From Piscicola geometra (taxonomy: Eukaryota; Annelida; Clitellata; Hirudinida; Piscicolidae), in contig CALSEQ010000048.1 in assembly GCA_943735955.1 (NCBI GenBank), forward strand, positions 1 through 64,000: a stretch of DNA of 64,000 bases. Reading direction: 5' to 3'. The stretch's first letter is position 1, and the number at the start of each line of letters is the position of its first letter. A program made the translations under genes and the position numbers. Shown piece after piece: positions 1-12,090 of the stretch. Below the pieces are notes generated by a model. It ran no database searches and was not told the origin of the DNA. It saw only the letters and a list, made by a program, of their open reading frames with translations.

Positions 1-3000
1 AACATTCTTTTTAAAGTTTTTAACATTCTTTTAAAAGTTTTTAACATTCTTTTTAAAGTTTTTAACATTCATTTTAAAGTTTTTAACATTCTTTTCAAAG
101 TTTTTTAACATTCTTTTTAATGTTTTTAACATTCTTTTTAAAGTTTTTAACATTCTTTTTAAAGTTTTTAACATTCTTTTCAAAGTTTTCAACATTCTTT
201 TTAATGTTTTTAACATTCTTTTTAAAGTTTTAAACATTCTTTTTAAAGTTTTCAACATTCTTTTTAAAGTTTTTAACATTCTTTTCAAAGTTTTCAACAT
301 TTTTTAAAATGTTTTTAACATTCTTTTTAAACTTTTTAACATTCTTTTTAAAGTTTTTAACATTCTTTTCAAAGTTTTCAACATTCTTTTTATAGTTTTT
401 AACATTCTTTTTAAAGTTTTTAACATTCTTTTCAAAGTTTTCAACATTTTTTTTAGATGTTTTTAACATTCTTTTCAAAGTTTTTAACATTCTTTTTAAA
501 GTTTTTAACATTCTTTTTAAAGTTTTTAACATTCTTTTCAAAGTTTTCAACATTCTTTTCAAAGTTTTTTAACATTCTTTTTAAAGTTTTTAACATTCTT
601 TTTAAACTTTTTAAAATTTTTTCTCAAGTTTTTAACATTCTTTTTAAAGTTTTTAACATTCTTTTTAAAGTTTTTAACATTCTTTTTAAAGTTTTTAACA
701 TTCTTTTCAAAGTTTTCAACATTCTTTTTAATGTTTTTAACATTCTTTTCAAAGTTTTAAACATTCTTTTTGAAGTTTTTAACATTCTTTTTGAAGTTTT
801 TTAATGTTTTTTAACATTCTTTTTAAAGTTTTTTAACATTCTTTTCAAAGTTTTCAAAATTTTTTTTAATGTTTTTTAACATTCTTTTCAAAGTTTTTAA
901 CATTCTTTTTAAAGTTTTTAACATTCTTTTTAAAGTTTTTTAACATTCTTTTCAAAGTTTTCAACATTCTTTTTAATGTTTTTAACATTCTTTTCAAAGT
1001 TTTTAACATTCTTTTTAAAGTTTTTAACATTCTTTTTACAGTTTTTAACATTCTTTTTGAAGTTTTTAACATTCTTTTTAAAGTTTTTTAACATTCTTTT
1101 TAAAGTTTTTAACATTCTTTTTAAAGTTTTTTAACATTCATTTTAAAGTTTTTAACATTCTTTTCAAAGTTTTTAACATTCTTTTTAATGTTTTTAACAT
1201 TCTTTTCAAAGTTTTTAACTTTCTTTTTAAAGTTTTTAACATTCTTTTTAAAGTTTTTAACATTCTTTTCAAAGTTTTCAACATTCTTTTTAATGTTTTA
1301 AACATTCTTTTTAAAGTTTTTAACATTCTTTTTAAAGTTTTCAACATTCTTTTTAAAGTTTTTAACATTCTTTTCAAAGTTTTCAACATTTTTTAAAATG
1401 TTTTTTAACATTCTTTTTAAACTTTTTAACATTCTTTTTAAAGTTTTTAACATTCTTTTTAAACTTTTTAAAATTTTTTCTCAAGTTTTTTAACATTCTT
1501 TTTAAAGTTTTTAACATTCTTTTTAAAGTTTTTTAACATTCTTTTTAAAGTTTTTTAACCTTCTTTTTGAAGTTTTTAACATTCTTTTCAAAGTTTTCAA
1601 AAGTTCTTTTTAATGTTTTTAACATTCTTTTTAAAGTTTTTAACATTCTTTTTAAAATTTTTAACATTCTTTTTAAACTTTTTAAAAAATTTTTCTCAAG
1701 TTTTCAACATTCTTTTTAATGTTTTTTAACATTCTTTTCGAAGTTTTTAACATTCTTTTTGAAGTTTTTAACATTCTTTTTAAAGTTTTTTAACATTCTT
1801 TTTAAGTTTTTAACATTCTTTTCAAAGTTTTCAACATTCTTTTCAAAGTTTTTAACATTCTTTTTAAAGTTTTTTAACATTCTTTTTAAACTTTTTAAAA
1901 TTTTTTCTCAAGTTTTTAACATTCTTTTTAAAGTTTTTAACATTCTTTTTAAAGTTTTTAACATTCTTTTTAAAGTTTTTAACATTCTTTTCAAAGTTTT
2001 CAACATTCTTTTTAATGTTTTTAACATTCTTTTCAAAGTTTTTAACATTCTTTTGAAGTTTTTTAACATTCTTTTGAAGTTTTTAACATTCTTTTTAAAG
2101 TTTTTAACATTCTTTTTAATGTTTTTAACATTCTTTTTAAAGTTTTTAACATTCTTTTCAAAGTTTTCAAAATTTTTTTTAATGTTTTTAACATTCTTTT
2201 CAAAGTTTTTAACATTCTTTTTAAAGTTTTTAACATTCTTTTTAAAGTTTTTAACATTCTTTTCAAAGTTTTCAACATTCTTTTTAATGTTTTTAACATT
2301 CTTTTCAAAGTTTTTAACATTCTTTTTAAAGTTTTTAACATTCTTTTTTACAGTTTTTAACATTCTTTTTGAAGTTTTTAACATTCTTTTTAAAGTTTTT
2401 AACATTCTTTTTAAAGTTTTTAACATTCTTTTTAAAGTTTTTAACATTCATTTTAAAGTTTTTAACATTCTTTTCAAAGTTTTTAACATTCTTTTTAATG
2501 TTTTTAACATTCTTTTCAAAGTTTTTAACTTTCTTTTTAAAGTTTTTAACATTCTTTTTAACGTTTTTTAACATTCTTTTCAAAGTTTTCAACATTCTTT
2601 TTAATGTTTTTAAACATTCTTTTTAAAGTTTTTAAACATTCTTTTTAAAGTTTTCAACATTCTTTTTAAAGTTTTTAACATTCTTTTCAAAGTTTTCAAC
2701 ATTTTAAAAAAATGTTTTTAACATTCTTTTTAAAACTTTTTAACATTCTTTTTAAAGTTTATAACATTCTTTTTAAAGTTTTTGACATTCTTTTTAAAGT
2801 TTTTAACATTCTTTTTAAACTTTTTTAAAAATTTTTCTCAAGTTTTTTAACATTCTTTTTAAAGTTTTTAACATTCTTTTTAAAGTTTTTAACATTCTTT
2901 TTAAAGTTTTTAACCTTCTTTTCGAAGTTTTTAACATTCTTTTTGAAGTTTTTAACATTATTTTTAAAGTTTTTAACATTCTTTTCAAAGTTTTTCAACA

Positions 3001-5000
3001 TTCTTTTTAATGTTTTTTAACATTCTTTTCAAAGTTTTTAACATTCTTTCAAAGTTTTTAACATTCTTTTTAAAGTTTTTAACAGTCCTTTTTGAAGTTT
3101 TTAAAAGTCTTTTTAAAGTTTTTAACATTCTTTTTCAAAGTTTTTCAACATTCTTTTTCATGTTTTTAACTTTCTTTTTAAAGTTTTTAAACATTCTTTT
3201 TAAAGTTTTTAACATTTTTTTCAAAGTTTTTAACCTTCTTTTTGAAGTTTTTAACATTCTTTTTAAAGTTTTTAACATTCTTTTTAAAGTTTTTAACATT
3301 CTTTTTAAAGTTTTTAACATTCTTTTTAAGTTTTTAACATTCTTTTCAAAGTTTTTCAACATTTTTTTAGATGTTTTTAACATTCTTTTCAAAGTTTTTA
3401 ACATTCTTTTTAAAGTTTTTTAACATTCTTTTTAAAGTTTTTAACATTCTTTTCAAAGTTTTCAACATTCTTTTCAAAGTTTTTTAACATTCTTTTTAAA
3501 GTTTTTAACATTCTTTTTAAACTTTTAAACAATTTTTCTCAAGTTTTTAACATTCTTTTTAAAGTTTTTAACATTCTTTTTAAAGTTTTTAACATTCTTT
3601 TTAAAGTTTTTTAACATTCTTTTCAAAGTTTTCAACATTCTTTTTAATGTTTTTAACATTCTTTTCAAAGTTTTTAACAATCTTTTTGAAGTTTTTAACA
3701 TTCTTTTTGAAGTTTTTAACATTCTTTTTTAAAGTTTTTTAACATTCTTTTTAATGTTTTTAACATTCTTTTTAAAGTTTTTAACATTCTTTTCAAAGTT
3801 TTTCAACATTTTTAAAAATGTTTTTTAACATTCTTTTCAAAGTTTTTTAACATTCTTTTTAAAGTTTTTAACATTCTTTTTAAAGTTTTTAACATTCTTT
3901 TCAAAGTTTTCAACATTCTTTTTAATGTTTTTAACATTCTTTTCAAAGTTTTTAACATTCTTTTTAAAGTTTTTAACATTCTTTTTACAGTTTTTAACAT
4001 TCTTTTTAAAGTTTTTAACATTCTTTTTAAAGTTTTTAACATTCTTTTAAAAGTTTTTAACATTCTTTTTAAAGTTTTTAACATTCATTTTAAAGTTTTT
4101 AACATTCTTTTCAAAGTTTTTAACATTCTTTTTAATGTTTTTAACATTCTTTTCAAAGTTCTTAACATTCATTTTAAAGTTTTTAACATTCTTTTCAAAG
4201 TTTTCAACATTCTTTTTAATGTTTTTAACATTCTTTTTAAAGTTTTTAACATTCTTTTTAAAGTTTTCAACATTCTTTTTAAAGTTTTTTAACATTCTTT
4301 TCAAAGTTTTCAACATTTTTAAAAATGTTTTTAACATTCTTTTTAAACTTTTTAACATTCTTTTTAAAGTTTTTAACATTCTTTTCAAAGTTTTCAACAT
4401 TCTTTTTATAGTTTTTAACATTCTTTTTAAAGTTTTTAACATTCTTTTCAAAGTTTTCAACATTTTTTTAGATGTTTTTAACATTCTTTTCAAAGTTTTT
4501 AACATTCTTTTTAAAGTTTTTAACATTCTTTTTAAAGTTTTTAACATTCTTTTCAAAGTTTTCAACATTCTTTTCAAAGTTTTTAACATTCTTTTTAAAG
4601 TTTTTAACATTCTTTTTAAACTTTTTAAAATTTTTTCTCAAGTTTTTAACATTCTTTTTAAAGTTTTTAACATTCTTTTTAAAGTTTTTAACATTCTTTT
4701 TAAAGTTTTTAACATTCTTTTCAAAGTTTTCAACATTCTTTTTATGTTTTTAACATTCTTTTCAAAGTTTATAACATTCTTCTCGAAGTTTTTAACATTC
4801 TTTTTGAAGTTTTTAACATTCTTTTTAAAGTTTTTAACATTCTTTTTAATGTTTTTAACATTCTTTTTAAAGTTTTTAACATTCTTTTCAAAGTTTTCAA
4901 AATTTTTTTTAATGTTTTTAACATTCTTTTCAAAGTTTTTAACATTCTTTTTTAAAGTTTTTAACATTCTTTTTAAAGTTTTTAACATTCTTTTCAAAGT
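1..5000. repeat. Left, more irregular part of the 21-bp array
   Basis: Here many monomers end in six T rather than five, and others have lost a base, so the 21-bp register slips often. Examples are the six-T runs near 105, 555, 805, 830 and 925. The register is steadier to the right, especially beyond about 7.4 kb, where it holds for more than 1.5 kb at a time. This could reflect older, less homogenised sequence or uneven consensus quality in T homopolymers. The right boundary is approximate. Confidence 0.7.
1440..1700. repeat. Paired divergent-monomer landmark of the 21-bp array
   Basis: Two successive monomers carry a distinctive change: the first has AAAC in place of AAAG, and the second reads AAAA-T6-CTCAAG-T5. 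The pair recurs about 212 bp later (near 1464 and 1677), roughly ten monomers apart. The same doublet and spacing recur near 5545/5757, 6497/6709, 7550/7762, 8492/8705, 9736/9946 and 10934/11146. This marks a higher-order repeat of which the ten-monomer interval is one part. Single copies without a partner occur near 603, 1889, 2817, 3528, 4620 and 11876. Confidence 0.75.
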
Positions 5001-7367
5001 TTTCAACATTCTTTTTATGTTTTTTAACATTCTTTTCAAAGTTTTTAACATTCTTTTTAAAGTTTTTTAACATTCTTTTTACAGTTTTTAACATTCTTTT
5101 TGAAGTTTTTAACATTCTTTTTAAAGTTTTTAACATTCTTTTTAAAGTTTTTAACATTCTTTTTAAAGTTTTTAACATTCATTTTGAAGTTTTTAACATT
5201 CTTTTCAAAGTTTTTAACATTCTTTTTAATGTTTTTAACATTCTTTTCAAAGTTTTTAACTTTCTTTTTAAAGTTTTTAACATTCTTTTTAAAGTTTTTA
5301 ACATTCTTTTCAAAGTTTTCAACATTCTTTTTAATGTTTTAAACATTCTTTTTAAAGTTTTTAAACATTCTTTTTAAAGTTTTCAACATTCTTTTTAAAG
5401 TTTTTAACATTCTTTTCAAAGTTTTCAACATTTTTTAAAATGTTTTTAACATTCTTTTTAAACTTTTTAACATTCTTTTTAAAGTTTTTAACATTCTTTT
5501 TAAAGTTTTTTGACATTCTTTTTAAAGTTTTTAACATTCTTTTTAAACTTTTTAAAAATTTTTTCTCAAGTTTTTAACATTCTTTTTAAAGTTTTTAACA
5601 TTCTTTTTAAAGTTTTTAACATTCTTTTTAAAGTTTTTAACCTTCTTTTTGAAGTTTTTAACATTCTTTTCAAAGTTTTCAAAGTTCTTTTTAATGTTTT
5701 TAACATTCTTTTTAAAGTTTTTAACATTCTTTTTTAAAGTTTTTAACATTCTTTTTAAACTTTTTAAAATTTTTTCTCAAGTTTTTCAACATTCTTTTTA
5801 ATGTTTTTAACATTCTTTTCGAAGTTTTTAACATTCTTTTTTGAAGTTTTTAACATTCTTTTTAAAGTTTTTAACATTCTTTTTAAAGTTTTTAACATTC
5901 TTTTTAAAGTTTTTTAACATTCTTTTTAAAGTTTTTAACATTCTTTTCAAAGTTTTCAACATTCTTTTTAATGTTTTTAACATTCTTTTCAAAGTTTTTA
6001 ACATTCTTTCAAAGTTTTTAACATTCTTTTTGAAGTTTTTAAAAGTCTTTTTAAAGTTTTTAACATTCTTTTCAAAGTTTTCAACATTCTTTTTCATGTT
6101 TTTAACTTTCTTTTTAAAGTTTTTAACATTCTTTTTAAAGTTTTTAACATTCTTTTTAAAGTTTTTAACATTCTTTTTAAAGTTTTTAACATTCTTTTCA
6201 AAGTTTTTAACATTCTTTTTAAAGTTTTTAACATTCTTTTCAAAGTTTTTAACCTTCTTTTTGAAGTTTTTTAACATTCTTTTTAAAGTTTTTAACATTC
6301 TTTTCAAAGTTTTTAACCTTCTTTTTGAAGTTTTTTAACATTCTTTTTAAAGTTTTTAACATTCTTTTTAAAGTTTTTAACATTCTCTTTAAAGTTTTTA
6401 ACATTCTTTTTAAAGTTTTTAACATTCTTTTCAAAGTTTTTAACATTCTTTTTAAAGTTTTTAACATTCTTTTTAAAGTTTTTAACATTCTTTTTAAACT
6501 TTTTAAAATTTTTTCTCAAGTTTTTAACATTCTTTTTAAGGTTTTTTAACATTCTTTTTAAAGTTTTTTAACATTCATTTTAAAGTTTTTTAACATTCTT
6601 TTCAAAGTTTTCAACATTCTTTTTAATGTTTTTAACATTCTTTTCAAAGTTTTTAACATTCTTTTTGAAGTTTTTAACATTCTTTTTAAAGTTTTTAACA
6701 TTCTTTTTAAACTTGTTAAAATTTTTTCTCAAGTTTTTAACATTCTTTTTAAAGTTTTTAACATTCTTTTTAAAGTTTTTAACATTCTTTTTAAAGTTTT
6801 TAACATTCTTTTTAAAGTTTTTAACATTCTTTTTAAAGTTTTTAACATTCTTTTTAATGTTTTTAACATTCTTTTTAAAGTTTTTAACATTCTTTTCAAA
6901 GTTTTCAAAATTTTTTTAAATGTTTTTAACATTCTTTTCAAAGTTTTTAACATTCTTTTTAAAGTTTTTAACATTCTTTTTAAAGTTTTTAACATTCTTT
7001 TCAAAGTTTTCAACATTCTTTTTAATGTTTTTAACATTCTTTTCAAAGTTTTTAACATTCTTTTTAAAGTTTTTAACATTCTTTTTACAGTTTTTTAACA
7101 TTCTTTTTGAAGTTTTTAACATTCTTTTTAAAGTTTTTAACATTCTTTTTAAAGTTTTTAACATTCTTTTTAAAGTTTTTAACATTCATTTTGAAGTTTT
7201 TAACATTCTTTTCAAAGTTTTTAACATTCTTTTTAATGTTTTTAACATTCTTTTCAAAGTTTTTAACTTTCTTTTTAAAGTTTTTAACATTCTTTTTAAA
7301 GTTTTTAACATTCTTTTCAAAGTTTTCAACATTCTTTTTAATGTTTTAAACATTCTTTTTAAAGTTT

Positions 7368-8707
7368 TTAAACATTCTTTTTAAAGTTTTCAACATTCTT
7401 TTTAAAGTTTTTAACATTCTTTTCAAAGTTTTCAACATTTTTTAAAATGTTTTTAACATTCTTTTTAAACTTTTTAACATTCTTTTTAAAGTTTTTAACA
7501 TTCTTTTTAAAGTTTTTGACATTCTTTTTAAAGTTTTTAACATTCTTTTTAAACTTTTTAAAATTTTTTCTCAAGTTTTTAACATTCTTTTTAAAGTTTT
7601 TAACATTCTTTTTAAAGTTTTTAACATTCTTTTTAAAGTTTTTAACCTTCTTTTTGAAGTTTTTAACATTCTTTTCAAAGTTTTCAAAGTTCTTTTTAAT
7701 GTTTTTAACATTCTTTTTAAAGTTTTTAACATTCTTTTTAAAGTTTTTAACATTCTTTTTAAACTTTTTAAAATTTTTTCTCAAGTTTTCAACATTCTTT
7801 TTAATGTTTTTAACATTCTTTTCGAAGTTTTTAACATTCTTTTTGAAGTTTTTAACATTCTTTTTAAAGTTTTTAACATTCTTTTTAAAGTTTTTAACAT
7901 TCTTTTTAAAGTTTTTAACATTCTTTTTAAAGTTTTTAACATTCTTTTCAAAGTTTTCAACATTCTTTTTAATGTTTTTAACATTCTTTTCAAAGTTTTT
8001 AACATTCTTTCAAAGTTTTTAACATTCTTTTTGAAGTTTTTAAAAGTCTTTTTAAAGTTTTTAACATTCTTTTCAAAGTTTTCAACATTCTTTTTCATGT
8101 TTTTAACTTTCTTTTTAAAGTTTTTAACATTCTTTTTAAAGTTTTTAACATTCTTTTTAAAGTTTTTAACATTCTTTTTAAAGTTTTTAACATTCTTTTC
8201 AAAGTTTTTAACATTCTTTTTAAAGTTTTTAACATTCTTTTCAAAGTTTTTAACCTTCTTTTTGAAGTTTTTAACATTCTTTTTAAAGTTTTTAACATTC
8301 TTTTCAAAGTTTTTAACCTTCTTTTTGAAGTTTTTAACATTCTTTTTAAAGTTTTTAACATTCTTTTTAAAGTTTTTAACATTCTCTTTAAAGTTTTTAA
8401 CATTCTTTTTAAAGTTTTTAACATTCTTTTCAAAGTTTTTAACATTCTTTTTAAAGTTTTTAACATTCTTTTTAAAGTTTTTAACATTCTTTTTAAACTT
8501 TTTAAAATTTTTTCTCAAGTTTTTAACATTCTTTTTAAGGTTTTTAACATTCTTTTTAAAGTTTTTAACATTCATTTTAAAGTTTTTAACATTCTTTTCA
8601 AAGTTTTCAACATTCTTTTTAATGTTTTTAACATTCTTTTCAAAGTTTTTAACATTCTTTTTGAAGTTTTTAACATTCTTTTTAAAGTTTTTAACATTCT
8701 TTTTAAA
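7368..8707. repeat. Duplicated segment of the 21-bp array, copy 1
   Basis: This segment matches 10751-12090 at a constant offset of 3383 bp. Rare variants recur in the same order in both copies: GACATT instead of AACATT near 7517, the paired landmarks near 7550 and 7762, an AAAAGTC variant near 8041, and CATG near 8097. I read only the landmarks and periodic-peptide tracts, not every base, but saw no mismatch up to about 8707. There copy 1 continues with AAACTTGTT and copy 2 jumps ahead. Confidence 0.8.
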
Positions 8708-9600
8708 CTTGTTAAAATTTTTTCTCAAGTTTTTAACATTCTTTTTAAAGTTTTTAACATTCTTTTTAAAGTTTTTAACATTCTTTTTAAAGTTTTTAAC
8801 ATTCTTTTTAAAGTTTTTAACATTCTTTTTAAAGTTTTTAACATTCTTTTTAATGTTTTTAACATTCTTTTTAAAGTTTTTAACATTCTTTTCAAAGTTT
8901 TCAAAATTTTTTTTAATGTTTTTAACATTCTTTTCAAAGTTTTTAACATTCTTTTTAAAGTTTTTAACATTCTTTTTAAAGTTTTTTAACATTCTTTTTA
9001 ATGTTTTTAACATTCTTTTTAAAGTTTTTAACATTCTTTTCAAAGTTTTCAAAATTTTTTTAAATGTTTTTAACATTCTTTTCAAAGTTTTTAACATTCT
9101 TTTTAAAGTTTTTAACATTCTTTTTAAAGTTTTTAACATTCTTTTCAAAGTTTTCAACATTCTTTTTAATGTTTTTAACATTCTTTTCAAAGTTTTTAAC
9201 ATTCTTTTTAAAGTTTTTAACATTCTTTTTACAGTTTTTAACATTCTTTTTGAAGTTTTTAACATTCTTTTTAAAGTTTTTAACATTCTTTTTAAAGTTT
9301 TTAACATTCTTTTTAAAGTTTTTAACATTCATTTTGAAGTTTTTAACATTCTTTTCAAAGTTTTTAACATTCTTTTTAATGTTTTTAACATTCTTTTCAA
9401 AGTTTTTAACTTTCTTTTTAAAGTTTTTAACATTCTTTTTAAAGTTTTTAACATTCTTTTCAAAGTTTTCAACATTCTTTTTAATGTTTTAAACATTCTT
9501 TTTAAAGTTTTTAAACATTCTTTTTAAAGTTTTCAACATTCTTTTTAAAGTTTTTAACATTCTTTTCAAAGTTTTCAACATTTTTTAAAATGTTTTTAAC
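8590..9600. repeat. 1240-bp-offset repeat in the 21-bp array, copy 1
   Basis: The block pairs with the one starting about 1240 bp downstream. The AAACTTGTT variant at 8705 pairs with 9946 (offset 1241). After a one-base T-run difference near 8980 the offset is 1240 (9060 with 10300, 9492 with 10732). A marker of the form CAACA-T6-AAAATG near 9578 pairs with 10818, and with earlier copies near 7435 and 5428. The chain of offsets is therefore 2007, 2143 and 1240 bp. Confidence 0.75.
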
Positions 9601-9829
9601 ATTCTTTTTAAACTTTTTAACATTCTCTTTAAAGTTTTTAACATTCTTTTTAAAGTTTTTAACATTCTTTTCAAAGTTTTTAACATTCTTTTTAAAGTTT
9701 TTAACATTCTTTTTAAAGTTTTTAACATTCTTTTTAAACTTTTTAAAATTTTTTCTCAAGTTTTTAACATTCTTTTTAAGGTTTTTAACATTCTTTTTAA
9801 AGTTTTTAACATTCATTTTAAAGTTTTTA

Positions 9830-10840
9830 ACATTCTTTTCAAAGTTTTCAACATTCTTTTTAATGTTTTTAACATTCTTTTCAAAGTTTTTAACATTCTT
9901 TTTGAAGTTTTTAACATTCTTTTTAAAGTTTTTAACATTCTTTTTAAACTTGTTAAAATTTTTTCTCAAGTTTTTAACATTCTTTTTAAAGTTTTTAACA
10001 TTCTTTTTAAAGTTTTTAACATTCTTTTTAAAGTTTTTAACATTCTTTTTAAAGTTTTTAACATTCTTTTTAAAGTTTTTAACATTCTTTTTAATGTTTT
10101 TAACATTCTTTTTAAAGTTTTTAACATTCTTTTCAAAGTTTTCAAAATTTTTTTTAATGTTTTTAACATTCTTTTCAAAGTTTTTAACATTCTTTTTAAA
10201 GTTTTTAACATTCTTTTTAAAGTTTTTAACATTCTTTTTAATGTTTTTAACATTCTTTTTAAAGTTTTTAACATTCTTTTCAAAGTTTTCAAAATTTTTT
10301 TAAATGTTTTTAACATTCTTTTCAAAGTTTTTAACATTCTTTTTAAAGTTTTTAACATTCTTTTTAAAGTTTTTAACATTCTTTTCAAAGTTTTCAACAT
10401 TCTTTTTAATGTTTTTAACATTCTTTTCAAAGTTTTTAACATTCTTTTTAAAGTTTTTAACATTCTTTTTACAGTTTTTAACATTCTTTTTGAAGTTTTT
10501 AACATTCTTTTTAAAGTTTTTAACATTCTTTTTAAAGTTTTTAACATTCTTTTTAAAGTTTTTAACATTCATTTTGAAGTTTTTAACATTCTTTTCAAAG
10601 TTTTTAACATTCTTTTTAATGTTTTTAACATTCTTTTCAAAGTTTTTAACTTTCTTTTTAAAGTTTTTAACATTCTTTTTAAAGTTTTTAACATTCTTTT
10701 CAAAGTTTTCAACATTCTTTTTAATGTTTTAAACATTCTTTTTAAAGTTTTTAAACATTCTTTTTAAAGTTTTCAACATTCTTTTTAAAGTTTTTAACAT
10801 TCTTTTCAAAGTTTTCAACATTTTTTAAAATGTTTTTAAC
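9830..10840. repeat. 1240-bp-offset repeat in the 21-bp array, copy 2
   Basis: This is the downstream partner of 8590-9600, with the same order of variant monomers: the AAACTTGTT monomer, a TTAATG monomer, TACAG, then TGAAG next to CATT. Its end overlaps the start of the 3383-bp duplicated segment at 10751, so the two duplication events are interleaved. Confidence 0.72.
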
Positions 10841-12090
10841 ATTCTTTTTAAACTTTTTAACATTCTTTTTAAAGTTTTTAACATTCTTTTTAAAGTTTTT
10901 GACATTCTTTTTAAAGTTTTTAACATTCTTTTTAAACTTTTTAAAATTTTTTCTCAAGTTTTTAACATTCTTTTTAAAGTTTTTAACATTCTTTTTAAAG
11001 TTTTTAACATTCTTTTTAAAGTTTTTAACCTTCTTTTTGAAGTTTTTAACATTCTTTTCAAAGTTTTCAAAGTTCTTTTTAATGTTTTTAACATTCTTTT
11101 TAAAGTTTTTAACATTCTTTTTAAAGTTTTTAACATTCTTTTTAAACTTTTTAAAATTTTTTCTCAAGTTTTCAACATTCTTTTTAATGTTTTTAACATT
11201 CTTTTCGAAGTTTTTAACATTCTTTTTGAAGTTTTTAACATTCTTTTTAAAGTTTTTAACATTCTTTTTAAAGTTTTTAACATTCTTTTTAAAGTTTTTA
11301 ACATTCTTTTTAAAGTTTTTAACATTCTTTTCAAAGTTTTCAACATTCTTTTTAATGTTTTTAACATTCTTTTCAAAGTTTTTAACATTCTTTCAAAGTT
11401 TTTAACATTCTTTTTGAAGTTTTTAAAAGTCTTTTTAAAGTTTTTAACATTCTTTTCAAAGTTTTCAACATTCTTTTTCATGTTTTTAACTTTCTTTTTA
11501 AAGTTTTTAACATTCTTTTTAAAGTTTTTAACATTCTTTTTAAAGTTTTTAACATTCTTTTTAAAGTTTTTAACATTCTTTTCAAAGTTTTTAACATTCT
11601 TTTTAAAGTTTTTAACATTCTTTTCAAAGTTTTTAACCTTCTTTTTGAAGTTTTTAACATTCTTTTTAAAGTTTTTAACATTCTTTTCAAAGTTTTTAAC
11701 CTTCTTTTTGAAGTTTTTAACATTCTTTTTAAAGTTTTTAACATTCTTTTTAAAGTTTTTAACATTCTCTTTAAAGTTTTTAACATTCTTTTTAAAGTTT
11801 TTAACATTCTTTTCAAAGTTTTTAACATTCTTTTTAAAGTTTTTAACATTCTTTTTAAAGTTTTTAACATTCTTTTTAAACTTTTTAAAATTTTTTCTCA
11901 AGTTTTTAACATTCTTTTTAAGGTTTTTAACATTCTTTTTAAAGTTTTTAACATTCATTTTAAAGTTTTTAACATTCTTTTCAAAGTTTTCAACATTCTT
12001 TTTAATGTTTTTAACATTCTTTTCAAAGTTTTTAACATTCTTTTTGAAGTTTTTAACATTCTTTTTAAAGTTTTTAACATTCTTTTTAAA
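10751..12090. repeat. Duplicated segment of the 21-bp array, copy 2
   Basis: This is the partner of 7368-8707, 3383 bp upstream. Downstream of 12090 the offset falls to 3109 bp (9064 pairs with 12173). The difference of 274 bp is thirteen 21-bp monomers plus one base, and the extra base is explained by a six-T run near 8980 in the upstream copy. This fits an exact loss of thirteen monomers here or a gain upstream. Confidence 0.78.

Noticed and set aside
3083..3125. 16-bp satellite monomers invading the 21-bp array (AACAGTCC and AAAAGTCTTT)
   Set aside because: They are one- or two-base variants of 21-bp monomers. The following bases keep the 21-bp pattern, and no AAGAC arm is present.
7781..9328. 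515-codon minus-strand open frame of lysine-rich heptads
   Set aside because: It is the translation of the 21-bp satellite, overlaps an almost equally long plus-strand frame, has no non-repeat domain, and ends only where repeat length slips.
8031..9527. 498-codon plus-strand frame rich in Phe and Leu, resembling repeated membrane segments
   Set aside because: Hydrophobicity comes from the T-rich strand (TTT and CTT codons), and the frame shifts between peptide phases whenever a T run changes length, as expected of non-coding repeats.
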